Shown here in pieces: positions 34,883 through 43,236 of a DNA stretch of 64,000 nt (its first letter is position 1; each line of letters starts with the position of its first letter). The notes beneath the pieces were generated by a model. The model searched no databases, was not told the origin of the DNA, and saw only the letters and a list, made by a program, of their open reading frames with translations. The stretch covers positions 434,001 through 498,000 of the forward strand of contig NZ_JAIVLF010000001.1 in assembly GCF_020524485.1 (NCBI RefSeq), written 5' to 3'. Source of the DNA: Novosphingobium profundi (lineage in GTDB: Bacteria; Pseudomonadota; Alphaproteobacteria; Sphingomonadales; Sphingomonadaceae). The position numbers and the translations under genes were made by a program.

Positions 34883-37800
34883 CTAGCGCGAGGAAGGCGG
34901 GGTGACGTCACCTGCCGGGGTGCCGAGCGGAGGCAGGGGCTGCGGGATGAGCGGGCGCACCGGCTCGTGTTCGATTTGCCGCTGGAGGAGGGCAACGGCG
35001 CTTTCAAGCTGCGCGTCGCGCCCCTCGAACGCGGCGTGCGGGCTGTTCTCCACCTCGATGTCGGGCGCGATGCCGTGTCCCTCGACGATCCAGCTGCCGT
35101 CGGCGGCGTACTGGGCGTTCTCGGCGATGCGCACCGCGCCCTTGTCGGAGAGGCGGTTGCGGTCGGAGAGCCAGATGCCTGCGCCCGCCGTGCGCGTACC
35201 CACCAGCGGCGCGATGCCCAGCGACTTGATCGCGGCGGCAAAGGTCTCGCCATCGGAGTAGGTGCGCTCGTCGATCAGCACCGCGACGTGGCCGCGGTAG
35301 GCGTTCTGCATGTTGGTGGTGGGCACGCCCGAGCCGTCGGGCCTGGCCCAGAAGGCCCAGGGACGGCGCATCAGCATGCCGATGATGAGGCTGTCGATAT
35401 TGCCGCCGCTGTTGCCGCGCACGTCGATGATGAGGCCATCCTTGTCCAGCTGGGCGAAGTAGTCGCGCGCGAAGCTGGCGATATCGTCCGGGCCCATGGC
35501 GCGCAGGTGCAGGTAGCCGACCTTGCCGTCCGACAGCCCCTGTGTGGCAAGGCGGCGTCCCTCCACGAAATCGCGGTAGCTTGCCATGACTTCGCCGTCC
35601 TGCGTCATCGGCTCGACAATGGCGCTCATCGCGGTGCCTGCGCGGGTGAGGTCGAGGCGGACTTCCTGTCCGGCCTTGCCCGCGAGTTCGCGGCGCAACT
35701 CGGCGAGCGAGGCGATGGGACGTCCATCGACGCGGCGGATCACGTCTTCTGCACGCACGTCGACACCCGGGCGCCGCAGCGGCGGGCGCAGCGCGACAAG
35801 GTCGGCCTCGGTGCGCCAGATCTCCTCGATGCGAAGGCCGCCGGAAACCGGCACGTAGCTGGCGCCGAGGAAGGCCATGGCGCTGTTTTCCGGATCGCTC
35901 GGCAGGTCGCCTGGACGGACCTGACTATGGAGAATGCCGAGCTGCGAGGCCATGAGGCCAAGGAGGGTATTGAGCTCCGCGCGGTGGCCGATGCGATCAA
36001 GGAACGGCTCGATACGGGCGCGCACGTCGTTCCAATCGACCCCGCGCAGGGCCGGATCGTAGGCGAAATCGCGGTGCATGCGCCAGGCATCGACGAACAT
36101 CTGGCGCCATTCGGAGACCGGGTCGATGGCGAGGCGCCAGTCGTCGAGCCGCACGGTCTCAGGCGCGATATCGTCGGGCAGCTCGGCCTTGGCGGGAACG
36201 AGGGCAAGTTCGGGCTTCTCGCGCGATCCGCGCGCGACAAGGAGCGTCTTGCCATCGCTTGAGAGCTCGGCGCCGAGCGCCCCTTCGGCGAAGGTTTCCA
36301 GCTTGGGATCGCGCTTGTCGATGGCGATCGAGACCAGATCCTCACCCTTGCGGGTATAGAGGAAATCCTTGGAGGCCAGCAGCAGGCCGGACATGCCGGG
36401 CGCGGTGGGCAGTTTGTAGAGGCGCGCGGCGAGGCCGTCCATCACGATGCGGGCGGGCTTGGTGGCCGTGTCGTCTTCGTCCTTTTCCTTTGCAGCCTCG
36501 TCGGAGCGCTTTGAGGAGGAGGGCTTTACCTCTTCAGCGCTGCGGGTCAGTTCGTTGTCCTCGCTAAAGCGGAAGGGCGCGGACGGATCGAGCTGGAGCG
36601 CGTGGATCTCGCCCCGGTCGGGGAAGGCAACGCCCATGTTTCGGTCGCCCCAGGGGCTGCCCGGCGTCGGCGCGAAGTTGCGGTCCGAGAGGAAATAGAG
36701 CCAGGCACCATCGTGCGCGAAGGCGGGAGCATAGTCGTTGTACTTGCTGGAGGTCGCCTGGACGCGGGCGCCCGTGGCAAGGTCCTGAACGAAGATGTCG
36801 GCGGTGTTGGCATTGTTCGCGCGTGCGACTTCGGCGTAGGCGATATGGGTGGAGCCGGGCGCGAAGGCGAGATCGTGGAAGGGTTGGTCATCACCCGTCT
36901 CGTTGCGGGCGAGCAGGGTGACCTTGCCGCTGGCGATGTCGACCTTCTGCAGGCGGGCCTGCTTGTCCCACAACACCAGAGTCTTGCCGTCCGGCGCCAC
37001 GGCGAAGGACCAGATGTGCGCGTCATAGCCATGGGTGATGGCAACCGGCTTGCCCGATCCATCGGCGGACATGGCGTAGATATCGCCCTGCTCGCCCTGG
37101 TCCAGGATCATGAACACGCGCTTGCCCTCAGGGCCGGCGACGGCCTGGCGGGCGCGGGCGGTGAGAGGTACGGCGAACTCGACCCGGCGCAAGGCTCCGG
37201 GTGCGGCGAGGGCGACCCGGCCGCGCGCGGTCACCGCAACGCTCTCGCCCGAAGGAGAGATATGCGCGCCTTCCAGCTGCGACATCGGATCTGCAATCGC
37301 GCGAAGGCGGGTCTGCGCGCGGTCGGTGACGATATCGATGGCAAGGGTGTGGAGGTTGGCGTCGGTGCGCGAGAAGACGTGGATGTCGGCGCCGTTCTGA
37401 AGGTAGATCGCGTCGCCATCGAGGCCTGCCTGGAGAACGGGGAAGGGCATCTCTTGCGAGAGCTGGGCCGCGCCTGTACCATCCTCGTTCACCGACCAGA
37501 TTGCATCGCCGCCGCTCTTGTCGGAGATGAAGTAGACCTTGCCGTCAGCGGCCATGGGAAAGCGGATCGGCGCGCCGAAATTGGGCAGGAGCTGGACGGC
37601 CTCGTCCGCTGCGCCGCCGTCCCAGCGCCACAGTTGCGCCATGCCGCCGCCGCGGTAGAGCACGGCGTGATCGCGCGCGCGGGCGGTCAGGCCCCGGCGG
37701 CTGAAGAACAGCGTGGTGCCGTCTGTGCCATAGGTTGCATCGTTGGCGCGCCACAGCGGGATGGGCGTCGCTTCGCCGCCGGTGGGGGCGACGGTGTAGA

Positions 37801-38212
37801 GGATTTCACCCTGGCCGCCTCCGGTCAGCCGCGAGGAATAGATGACGCGGCCGTCGGGCGTCCAGCCGACCGTGCGCAGCAGGCCGCCCTCAAAGGTCAG
37901 GCGGCGCGGCGTCCCTCCGGCGACGGGCATGACATAGACATCCTGGTCGCTGTCGTAGCTGGCGGTGAAGGCGACCATGGTCCCGTCGGGCGAGATGTGG
38001 GCGTCGGTCTCTTCGGCGGGATGGTTGGTAAGGCGGATCGCGCTGCCGCCCTCGCGCCCGGTGCGCCACAAGTCGCCCTCGCTGGCAAAGACCAGGACGT
38101 CACCGCGCGCGCTGGGATACTGGTAGAAACCGTCCTCCGCGTGCCCGCTGGTTGCGGCGGTCGCGGCGCCAAGGGCAAGCAGACTGCAGGTGAGAAAGCG
38201 CATGGTCTTCAT
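34883..38212 (-). CDS. Tricorn-like S41 protease, secreted
   Basis: Large protein of 1109 residues related to tricorn protease. A signal peptide (MKTMRFLTCSLLALGAATAATSGHA) is followed by WD40-like beta-propeller repeats over about 30-680 (recurrent SPDGTMVAFTAS, TPDGRVIYSS, APDGKTLVLW units), a helical segment with FVDAWRMHRDFAYDP, a PDZ domain (about 790-870; EDVIRRVDGRPI) and a C-terminal S41 catalytic domain with the oxyanion/Ser motif RGNSGGNIDSLI. This order is that of tricorn. The archaeal enzyme is cytosolic; here export to the periplasm is predicted. AAGGGG precedes the ATG. It is divergent from the GDPD gene. Confidence 0.9.
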   Translation of the reverse strand: MKTMRFLTCSLLALGAATAATSGHAEDGFYQYPSARGDVLVFASEGDLWRTGREGGSAIRLTNHPAEETDAHISPDGTMVAFTASYDSDQDVYVMPVAGGTPRRLTFEGGLLRTVGWTPDGRVIYSSRLTGGGQGEILYTVAPTGGEATPIPLWRANDATYGTDGTTLFFSRRGLTARARDHAVLYRGGGMAQLWRWDGGAADEAVQLLPNFGAPIRFPMAADGKVYFISDKSGGDAIWSVNEDGTGAAQLSQEMPFPVLQAGLDGDAIYLQNGADIHVFSRTDANLHTLAIDIVTDRAQTRLRAIADPMSQLEGAHISPSGESVAVTARGRVALAAPGALRRVEFAVPLTARARQAVAGPEGKRVFMILDQGEQGDIYAMSADGSGKPVAITHGYDAHIWSFAVAPDGKTLVLWDKQARLQKVDIASGKVTLLARNETGDDQPFHDLAFAPGSTHIAYAEVARANNANTADIFVQDLATGARVQATSSKYNDYAPAFAHDGAWLYFLSDRNFAPTPGSPWGDRNMGVAFPDRGEIHALQLDPSAPFRFSEDNELTRSAEEVKPSSSKRSDEAAKEKDEDDTATKPARIVMDGLAARLYKLPTAPGMSGLLLASKDFLYTRKGEDLVSIAIDKRDPKLETFAEGALGAELSSDGKTLLVARGSREKPELALVPAKAELPDDIAPETVRLDDWRLAIDPVSEWRQMFVDAWRMHRDFAYDPALRGVDWNDVRARIEPFLDRIGHRAELNTLLGLMASQLGILHSQVRPGDLPSDPENSAMAFLGASYVPVSGGLRIEEIWRTEADLVALRPPLRRPGVDVRAEDVIRRVDGRPIASLAELRRELAGKAGQEVRLDLTRAGTAMSAIVEPMTQDGEVMASYRDFVEGRRLATQGLSDGKVGYLHLRAMGPDDIASFARDYFAQLDKDGLIIDVRGNSGGNIDSLIIGMLMRRPWAFWARPDGSGVPTTNMQNAYRGHVAVLIDERTYSDGETFAAAIKSLGIAPLVGTRTAGAGIWLSDRNRLSDKGAVRIAENAQYAADGSWIVEGHGIAPDIEVENSPHAAFEGRDAQLESAVALLQRQIEHEPVRPLIPQPLPPLGTPAGDVTPPSSR

Positions 38213-38427
38213 GGGTTGGGGGCCCCTTTTTGTCTGGAATTGCGCGGGACCATGCCGGGGGGCTGCCCGATAGGCAATGACCGGGAACCCGGCGTCCGCA
38301 GTCCTGTCGCCAGCAAGGGATCTCCTGTGCCTCCAAAAAAAATGGCCCCGGCCTGTCAGATTTTGGGAGCCGCCACGTCTCCCTTTCGAACGCGGCGCAC
38401 GCCGCGCGAGTGACCGGGGGGTCAGAC

Positions 38428-39381
38428 GTGATTTCTGCCACGAAAGTGCGTGCAGGAGCGCTCGGCGTTCTTGCAGCCTGTAGTCTTGCCATACTTCCGC
38501 AACTGGCGCAGCCGATCCTGGCGGCCACGCCCTCCGCGCGGAGCGCCGAGCTTGTCCGGCGGTTGGCCGGGCCCGATGGGCAGGTGATGGTCGTTGCGCA
38601 TCGGGGCTGCTGGAAGGCGACCTCGGAAAACAGCCTCGATGCGATTGCGCAGTGCCGCGCGATGGGGATCGACATGGTCGAGATCGACGTGCGCACCAGC
38701 CGCGACGGGGTGCCGGTGCTGATGCACGACGCCGATGTTGCGCGCACCACGGACGGTACGGGCCGGGTTGCCGATCTGACGCTGGAGGACCTGCGCGCGC
38801 TGCACTTGCGCGAAGGCATGGGCAGGACGGGCGCCGTGACCGAGCGGCGCATTCCCACGCTGGCCGAAGCGCTTGCGGCGACCGGCGGCGAGGTCCTCGT
38901 CAACCTCGATGCCAAGGCGGTCGACCCGGCCGTTCTCCTGCGTATCGTGGATGAGGCAGGCCTGCGCGGCCACGTCCTGTTCAAGGCCGAAGCTTCGGCC
39001 TCCGAGATCGCGCAGCGCGCGCCTTTCGTCCGGGACGTCCACTTCCAGCCGATCCTGCGCGAGCCGGGCATGGCGGATGCCCCTGTCGCGACGGTCGCGT
39101 CCTACGACGCGCTCGCGCCCGTCAGCTATGAGATCGACGTCAAGACGCAGGGGTTCCTGCCGCGCCTGACCGACGCGCTGCGCGCTCGCTGTGCGCGCTA
39201 CTGGGTCAACAGCCTGGCGGGGCGGGTTTACGACGACCGCGCCGCACTGGAGGACCCGGACGCCGTGTGGGGGCGCCTTGTCGCCTACGGTGTCGACGCG
39301 ATCCAGACCGACCATCCCGGCATCCTCAAGGATTACCTTTCGCGAAGCGGCCTGCGCAGCTTCGCCTGCACGCCAAGCTAA
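38428..39381 (+). CDS. Glycerophosphodiester phosphodiesterase 1, exported
   Basis: TIM-barrel GDPD family enzyme splitting glycerophosphodiesters into an alcohol and glycerol-3-phosphate. About 317 residues. The catalytic pieces are AHRGCWKATSENSLDAI (His and Glu), MVEIDVRTSRDGVPVLMHD (metal-binding Glu-Asp and second His) and the C-terminal VDAIQTDHPGILKDYL. A signal-like hydrophobic stretch (about 10-30, ending QPILAAT) predicts export. Start choice is uncertain: GTG at 38428 has GGGGGG six bases before it; a GTG at 38410 is also possible. It is followed after 68 bp by a TonB receptor. The 215 bp upstream shows no gene; a CTCCAAAA/TTTTGGGAG inverted pair lies near 38330-38377. Confidence 0.88.
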   Translation: MISATKVRAGALGVLAACSLAILPQLAQPILAATPSARSAELVRRLAGPDGQVMVVAHRGCWKATSENSLDAIAQCRAMGIDMVEIDVRTSRDGVPVLMHDADVARTTDGTGRVADLTLEDLRALHLREGMGRTGAVTERRIPTLAEALAATGGEVLVNLDAKAVDPAVLLRIVDEAGLRGHVLFKAEASASEIAQRAPFVRDVHFQPILREPGMADAPVATVASYDALAPVSYEIDVKTQGFLPRLTDALRARCARYWVNSLAGRVYDDRAALEDPDAVWGRLVAYGVDAIQTDHPGILKDYLSRSGLRSFACTPS

Positions 39382-39449
39382 GGCGTGCCCACTCCCTTTT
39401 ACCGCTGACTTTTCGAACCTGCTTTTTGCTTCACAGGACAGTTGTATCC

Positions 39450-42221
39450 ATGAAACGCATCCATGTTCTTGGCCTGACCGCCGCTCTTCCCGCGCTTGCC
39501 GCCATGCTGGCCACAGCCCCGCTCCATGCCCAGTCGGCCAATGCCAGCACCACGGCGCAGGCCGGTGAGGAGCCCGAGACCGCGCGCCGTCACCGCGCCA
39601 ACGAGGATACCGCCGAAGAGGCGATCCTCGTGACCGGCTACCGCTCGTCCAACGTCGCGGCCATCGAGGCCAAGCGCGATGCGGTCGGCATCCGCGACTC
39701 CATCGCGCAGGATCAGGCCGGTCTCCTGCCCGACCTCACCATTGCGCAGGTCGCCCAGCGCATCGTCGGTGTGGCCCTCGTGCCCGACTTTGCCACCTCG
39801 AATGATCGTTCGCCCGACCTTGCCGAGAGCGTCATGATCCGCGGTATCGGGTCCAGCTACAACATCGTCACCATCGACGGCATGCCGCTCGCGACGACCT
39901 CTTCAAGCAGCCGCGGCGCGCGCATCGAACTGCTGCCGCCCTCGTTCGTCAGCCGGATCGATGCGGCCAAGACGATCACCGCGAACCTCGATCCCCATGC
40001 GCTGAGCGGCCAGCTTGACCTCATCACGGCGAGCGCCTTCGATACCGGCAAGACCACTGTCGTTGCGCGCGCTTCGGTCGGCGACAACAGCACCGCAGGC
40101 CAGTTCGCGCACAAGGACCAGGGCCAGAACTTCCGCGGCGACCTCACCTATTCGAGCGTGTTCGGCGCCAACCGCGATTTCGGCGTCGTCCTCTCGGGCT
40201 CCTACGCGCGCTACAATTCGAGCAACTACGACTACAAGCCGGGCGCGGTCGATTCCAGCTACCTGCTCTATGACGACAACGGCGAGGAAATCAGCGACTA
40301 CAACGACCTGTCGACCACCAACGGCTGGTCGGCCGCGGCGCGCAACCAGATCTTCGCCTATACCGACAGCGTCGAGCGCGCCTCGGGCGTGATGAAGCTC
40401 GAATACGATCCGGGCACGGCCACCTACGCCTCGCTCTATACCGGCTACTTCTACCAGAAGGAGGACGAGGTCCGGAACGAGTACCTCGCGCAGTCGCGCG
40501 ACAGCGCCGGTCTGGTCGCGCAAGATGCGACCTCGGGCACCTGGGCCATGGGCCGCACCGCGCTGGGCTATTCGCACCAGCCCCAGAAGCGAGAGACTTT
40601 CGTGGTCTCAGGCCTTGTCGAGCAGGAACTGGGCGGCGGTTTCGACGCCAGCCTCAAGGCCACCCATTCGCGCGCGCGCCTCAACACGATTCGCGACCGC
40701 TCCAAGTTTCAAGGCGACTACAACGAAGAGGGCGCCTTCGCCTACGACCTGTCGAGCGCCAACCCGCAGCTGACCCTCCTCAACCCGGATTACGTCAACG
40801 ATCCGGCGACCTACAACGAAAGCTATATTCAGCACATCACCCAGCGTGCCGCGCAGGACCTGACCTTCGTGGGGCTTGATGTGGGCCAGAACTTTGCCGC
40901 GGACGACTATGGCCTGGGCTTCAACCTTGGCGCGAGCTTTCAGAACACCGACCAGAGCTACGACCAGGATCGCTTTGCGGGCAACCTTTACGATGGAAAC
41001 GGCGATCGTATCACGCTGGTCGGCTATGACCGTCCCGACCGCCTGACCACCACCGACCCGCGCATCGACTTCCTCCTTATCAACGACGAGGCGGTGCGCG
41101 CGGCCTGGGAAGCGGCGGGGTATACCGACGTCCAGGACGACAGCGACACCAACATCTCCTCCGACTACGAACTGAATGAAAAGGTCTACGCCGCCTACGC
41201 GCAGGCGCGCTACCGTACCGAGAACTTCAATGTCCTGGCCGGTCTGCGTTTCGATGCGACCGAGAACGACATCGACCTGTGGGTGCGCGATGCCAACCTG
41301 GTGGGCGGCGTGCAGGATGCCGACAGTTACAGCGAGGGGCATCGCCGGGCGACCTACCAGTACCTCCTGCCCTCGGTCATCGCGAGCTACCGTTTCGAGA
41401 GCGACGTGGTGCTGCGTGCAGGCTACTCCAAGACGATCGGGCGCCCCAACTTCAACTACTATGCGATCTCGGAATCGATCGGCCTTCCCGACGAGGTCGA
41501 GGGCGACAACATTATCTCGGTGACGCGCGGCAACGCGGACCTCAAGCCGCGCACCTCGAACAACTTCGATCTCTCGCTCGAATGGTACCCGACCCGGGGC
41601 TCGATGCTGTCGGTCGCGGCCTTCTACAAGGACATCAAGAACCTCATCTTCACCCAGAACATCTCGGTCGATGGCTTCGAGTACCAGGGCGACCTCTATA
41701 CCGCGCGCATCACCACCCCGATGAATGCGGAGAGTGCTTCGCTCAAGGGCGTCGAGGTCTCGGCCCGCCAGGACTTCCGCGACATCGCGCCGGGCTTCCT
41801 GGGCAACTTCGTACTCAACGCCAATGCGACCTACATCAAGGGCAAGCAGACGGTGATCCAGGCCGATGAGACGACCCGCCACGTCGATGGCCTGGAAGGC
41901 CAGCCCGAGTTCCTCGCCAACGCCTCGCTTTCCTATGAGGACAGCGTGTTCGGCGCCTCGCTCGCCTACAGCTACGTGGGCGACTACCTGAAGTCGATCA
42001 ACGAGGACTCGCAGCTCTTCGATATCCACTCGAGGCACCGCAGCGAACTCTCCGCCCAGATCCGCCTCAAGGTCCTGGAGGGGGTGACCGTGATCGCCGA
42101 GGGGCAGAACCTGACCAAGACCGACATCGAGTACTTCCGCAAGATGCCCGATGGCCAGCTGCTTGCCGAGCGCGCGCAGAAGGGCCGCACTCTTTGGCTG
42201 GGCGTCAACGCGCGCTTCTGA
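39450..42221 (+). CDS. TonB-dependent outer-membrane receptor 1
   Basis: Protein of 923 residues: signal peptide (MKRIHVLGLTAALPALAAMLATAPLHAQ), a short acidic linker with EEAILVTGYRSS (TonB-box-like region), plug domain at about 65-190 (VMIRGIGSSYNIVTIDGMPL) and a 22-stranded barrel ending in LGVNARF, with the aromatic last residue usual for outer-membrane proteins. The subfamily is the large oligomer-receptor type of sphingomonads and Caulobacter rather than a classic siderophore receptor. It lies between two secreted glycerophosphodiesterase genes, so phosphodiesters or their head-groups are a reasonable guess for its cargo; this is inference. Confidence 0.9.
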   Translation: MKRIHVLGLTAALPALAAMLATAPLHAQSANASTTAQAGEEPETARRHRANEDTAEEAILVTGYRSSNVAAIEAKRDAVGIRDSIAQDQAGLLPDLTIAQVAQRIVGVALVPDFATSNDRSPDLAESVMIRGIGSSYNIVTIDGMPLATTSSSSRGARIELLPPSFVSRIDAAKTITANLDPHALSGQLDLITASAFDTGKTTVVARASVGDNSTAGQFAHKDQGQNFRGDLTYSSVFGANRDFGVVLSGSYARYNSSNYDYKPGAVDSSYLLYDDNGEEISDYNDLSTTNGWSAAARNQIFAYTDSVERASGVMKLEYDPGTATYASLYTGYFYQKEDEVRNEYLAQSRDSAGLVAQDATSGTWAMGRTALGYSHQPQKRETFVVSGLVEQELGGGFDASLKATHSRARLNTIRDRSKFQGDYNEEGAFAYDLSSANPQLTLLNPDYVNDPATYNESYIQHITQRAAQDLTFVGLDVGQNFAADDYGLGFNLGASFQNTDQSYDQDRFAGNLYDGNGDRITLVGYDRPDRLTTTDPRIDFLLINDEAVRAAWEAAGYTDVQDDSDTNISSDYELNEKVYAAYAQARYRTENFNVLAGLRFDATENDIDLWVRDANLVGGVQDADSYSEGHRRATYQYLLPSVIASYRFESDVVLRAGYSKTIGRPNFNYYAISESIGLPDEVEGDNIISVTRGNADLKPRTSNNFDLSLEWYPTRGSMLSVAAFYKDIKNLIFTQNISVDGFEYQGDLYTARITTPMNAESASLKGVEVSARQDFRDIAPGFLGNFVLNANATYIKGKQTVIQADETTRHVDGLEGQPEFLANASLSYEDSVFGASLAYSYVGDYLKSINEDSQLFDIHSRHRSELSAQIRLKVLEGVTVIAEGQNLTKTDIEYFRKMPDGQLLAERAQKGRTLWLGVNARF

Positions 42222-42255
42222 TCGCGCACGGGCCTGGCCTCAGGATCGTGACAGC

Positions 42256-42291
42256 AGGGCTCCAGCGGGACATGCGTTCCCCTGGAGTCCT
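42256..42291 (+). terminator. Hairpin between TonB receptor 1 and GDPD 2
   Basis: AGGGCTCCAG pairs with CTGGAGTCCT (one G-T pair), with an inner GGGA/TCCC stem, 35 nt after the receptor stop. The following sequence is only weakly T-rich, so it may attenuate rather than end transcription. Confidence 0.5.
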
Positions 42292-42348
42292 CGCCTTTGG
42301 CCTCTCATCCCTCTAGGCTGCCCCGGTCGGGGCAGGGGAACTTCGATC

Positions 42349-43227
42349 ATGAAAACACTCCTTCGCGCAAGTCTGGTGGCCGTACTGGCGCTGGCCGCGC
42401 CGGCTGCGTGGGCGGCGGAGCCCTTCTGCGGGACAAACCACCATATCACGCGCCTTCAGGCCGAGCGCGCGGACCCGAACGGACGCATTCTCATCGCCGC
42501 GCACCGGGGCGGGCATCTGGCCGCGCCCGAGAACTCCCGCGCGGCCATCGCCGAGGCCATTGCCGAGAAGGCCGACATCATCGAGATCGACGTGCGCGTG
42601 ACCACAGATGGCGTGCCCTACGTGATGCACGACCGCACGCTGGATCGCACCACGAACGGCGCCGGTTCCAACGCGGACATCACATATGCCCAGCTTAGGG
42701 CGCTGCGCCTGAAAGGCAGCGCCGAGAGCCCGCCCACCTTGCAGGAGCTGCTGGTGACGTCCTGCGGCAAGGCGCTGGTCGATCTTGACATGAAGACCGA
42801 CAAGGTCGCTCCGGTGCTGGCCGTGGTCGAGGGGCTGGGCATGGCCGAGCAGGTGATCCTGTTCGATTCCGAGAGCGAAACCCTGCGGGCCGGACGCCGC
42901 CTTGTGCCGGGCTTGCCGGTGATGACGCGCCTGCGTGCAGACGGCCCGAGGCTGGAGGAGATCAACCGGGGGCTGGCTCCGGTTGCCATCGTGCACGGCG
43001 ACCCCAGGTCGCTCACCCGCGCGGCGAGCGCGGCAATTGCGGCGCTTCCCGCCCGCATCTGGGCCAACGCGCTGGGGGATACGGATACCGTGCTGGCACA
43101 GGGCGACGAAGCGGAGACGTGCCGCAGGCTCGCGGATCTTCGCGCCATGGGCGTGTCGGTGATCCAGACCGACTATCCCGCCGCGCTTCGCAAGGCACTG
43201 CGCCAGTGCCGGATTTCCGGTGACTGA
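42349..43227 (+). CDS. Glycerophosphodiester phosphodiesterase 2, exported
   Basis: Second GDPD family enzyme, 292 residues, with a clear signal peptide (MKTLLRASLVAVLALAAPAAWA). Catalytic pieces are AAHRGGHLAAPENSRAAI, IIEIDVRVTTDGVPYVMHD and the following RTLDRTTNGAG, which is closer to classical GDPDs than the first copy. The C-terminus has GVSVIQTDYPAALRKAL. AGGGGA lies about eleven bases before the ATG. Two Cys near the ends (residues ~25 and ~287) could form a disulfide. It is convergent with the next receptor gene, the stops being 10 bp apart. Confidence 0.92.
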   Translation: MKTLLRASLVAVLALAAPAAWAAEPFCGTNHHITRLQAERADPNGRILIAAHRGGHLAAPENSRAAIAEAIAEKADIIEIDVRVTTDGVPYVMHDRTLDRTTNGAGSNADITYAQLRALRLKGSAESPPTLQELLVTSCGKALVDLDMKTDKVAPVLAVVEGLGMAEQVILFDSESETLRAGRRLVPGLPVMTRLRADGPRLEEINRGLAPVAIVHGDPRSLTRAASAAIAALPARIWANALGDTDTVLAQGDEAETCRRLADLRAMGVSVIQTDYPAALRKALRQCRISGD

Positions 43228-43236
43228 GGTCGCAGC

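Noticed and set aside
36602..38413. Open frame antisense to the tricorn-like gene
   Set aside because: Low-complexity translation and complete overlap with a supported gene.
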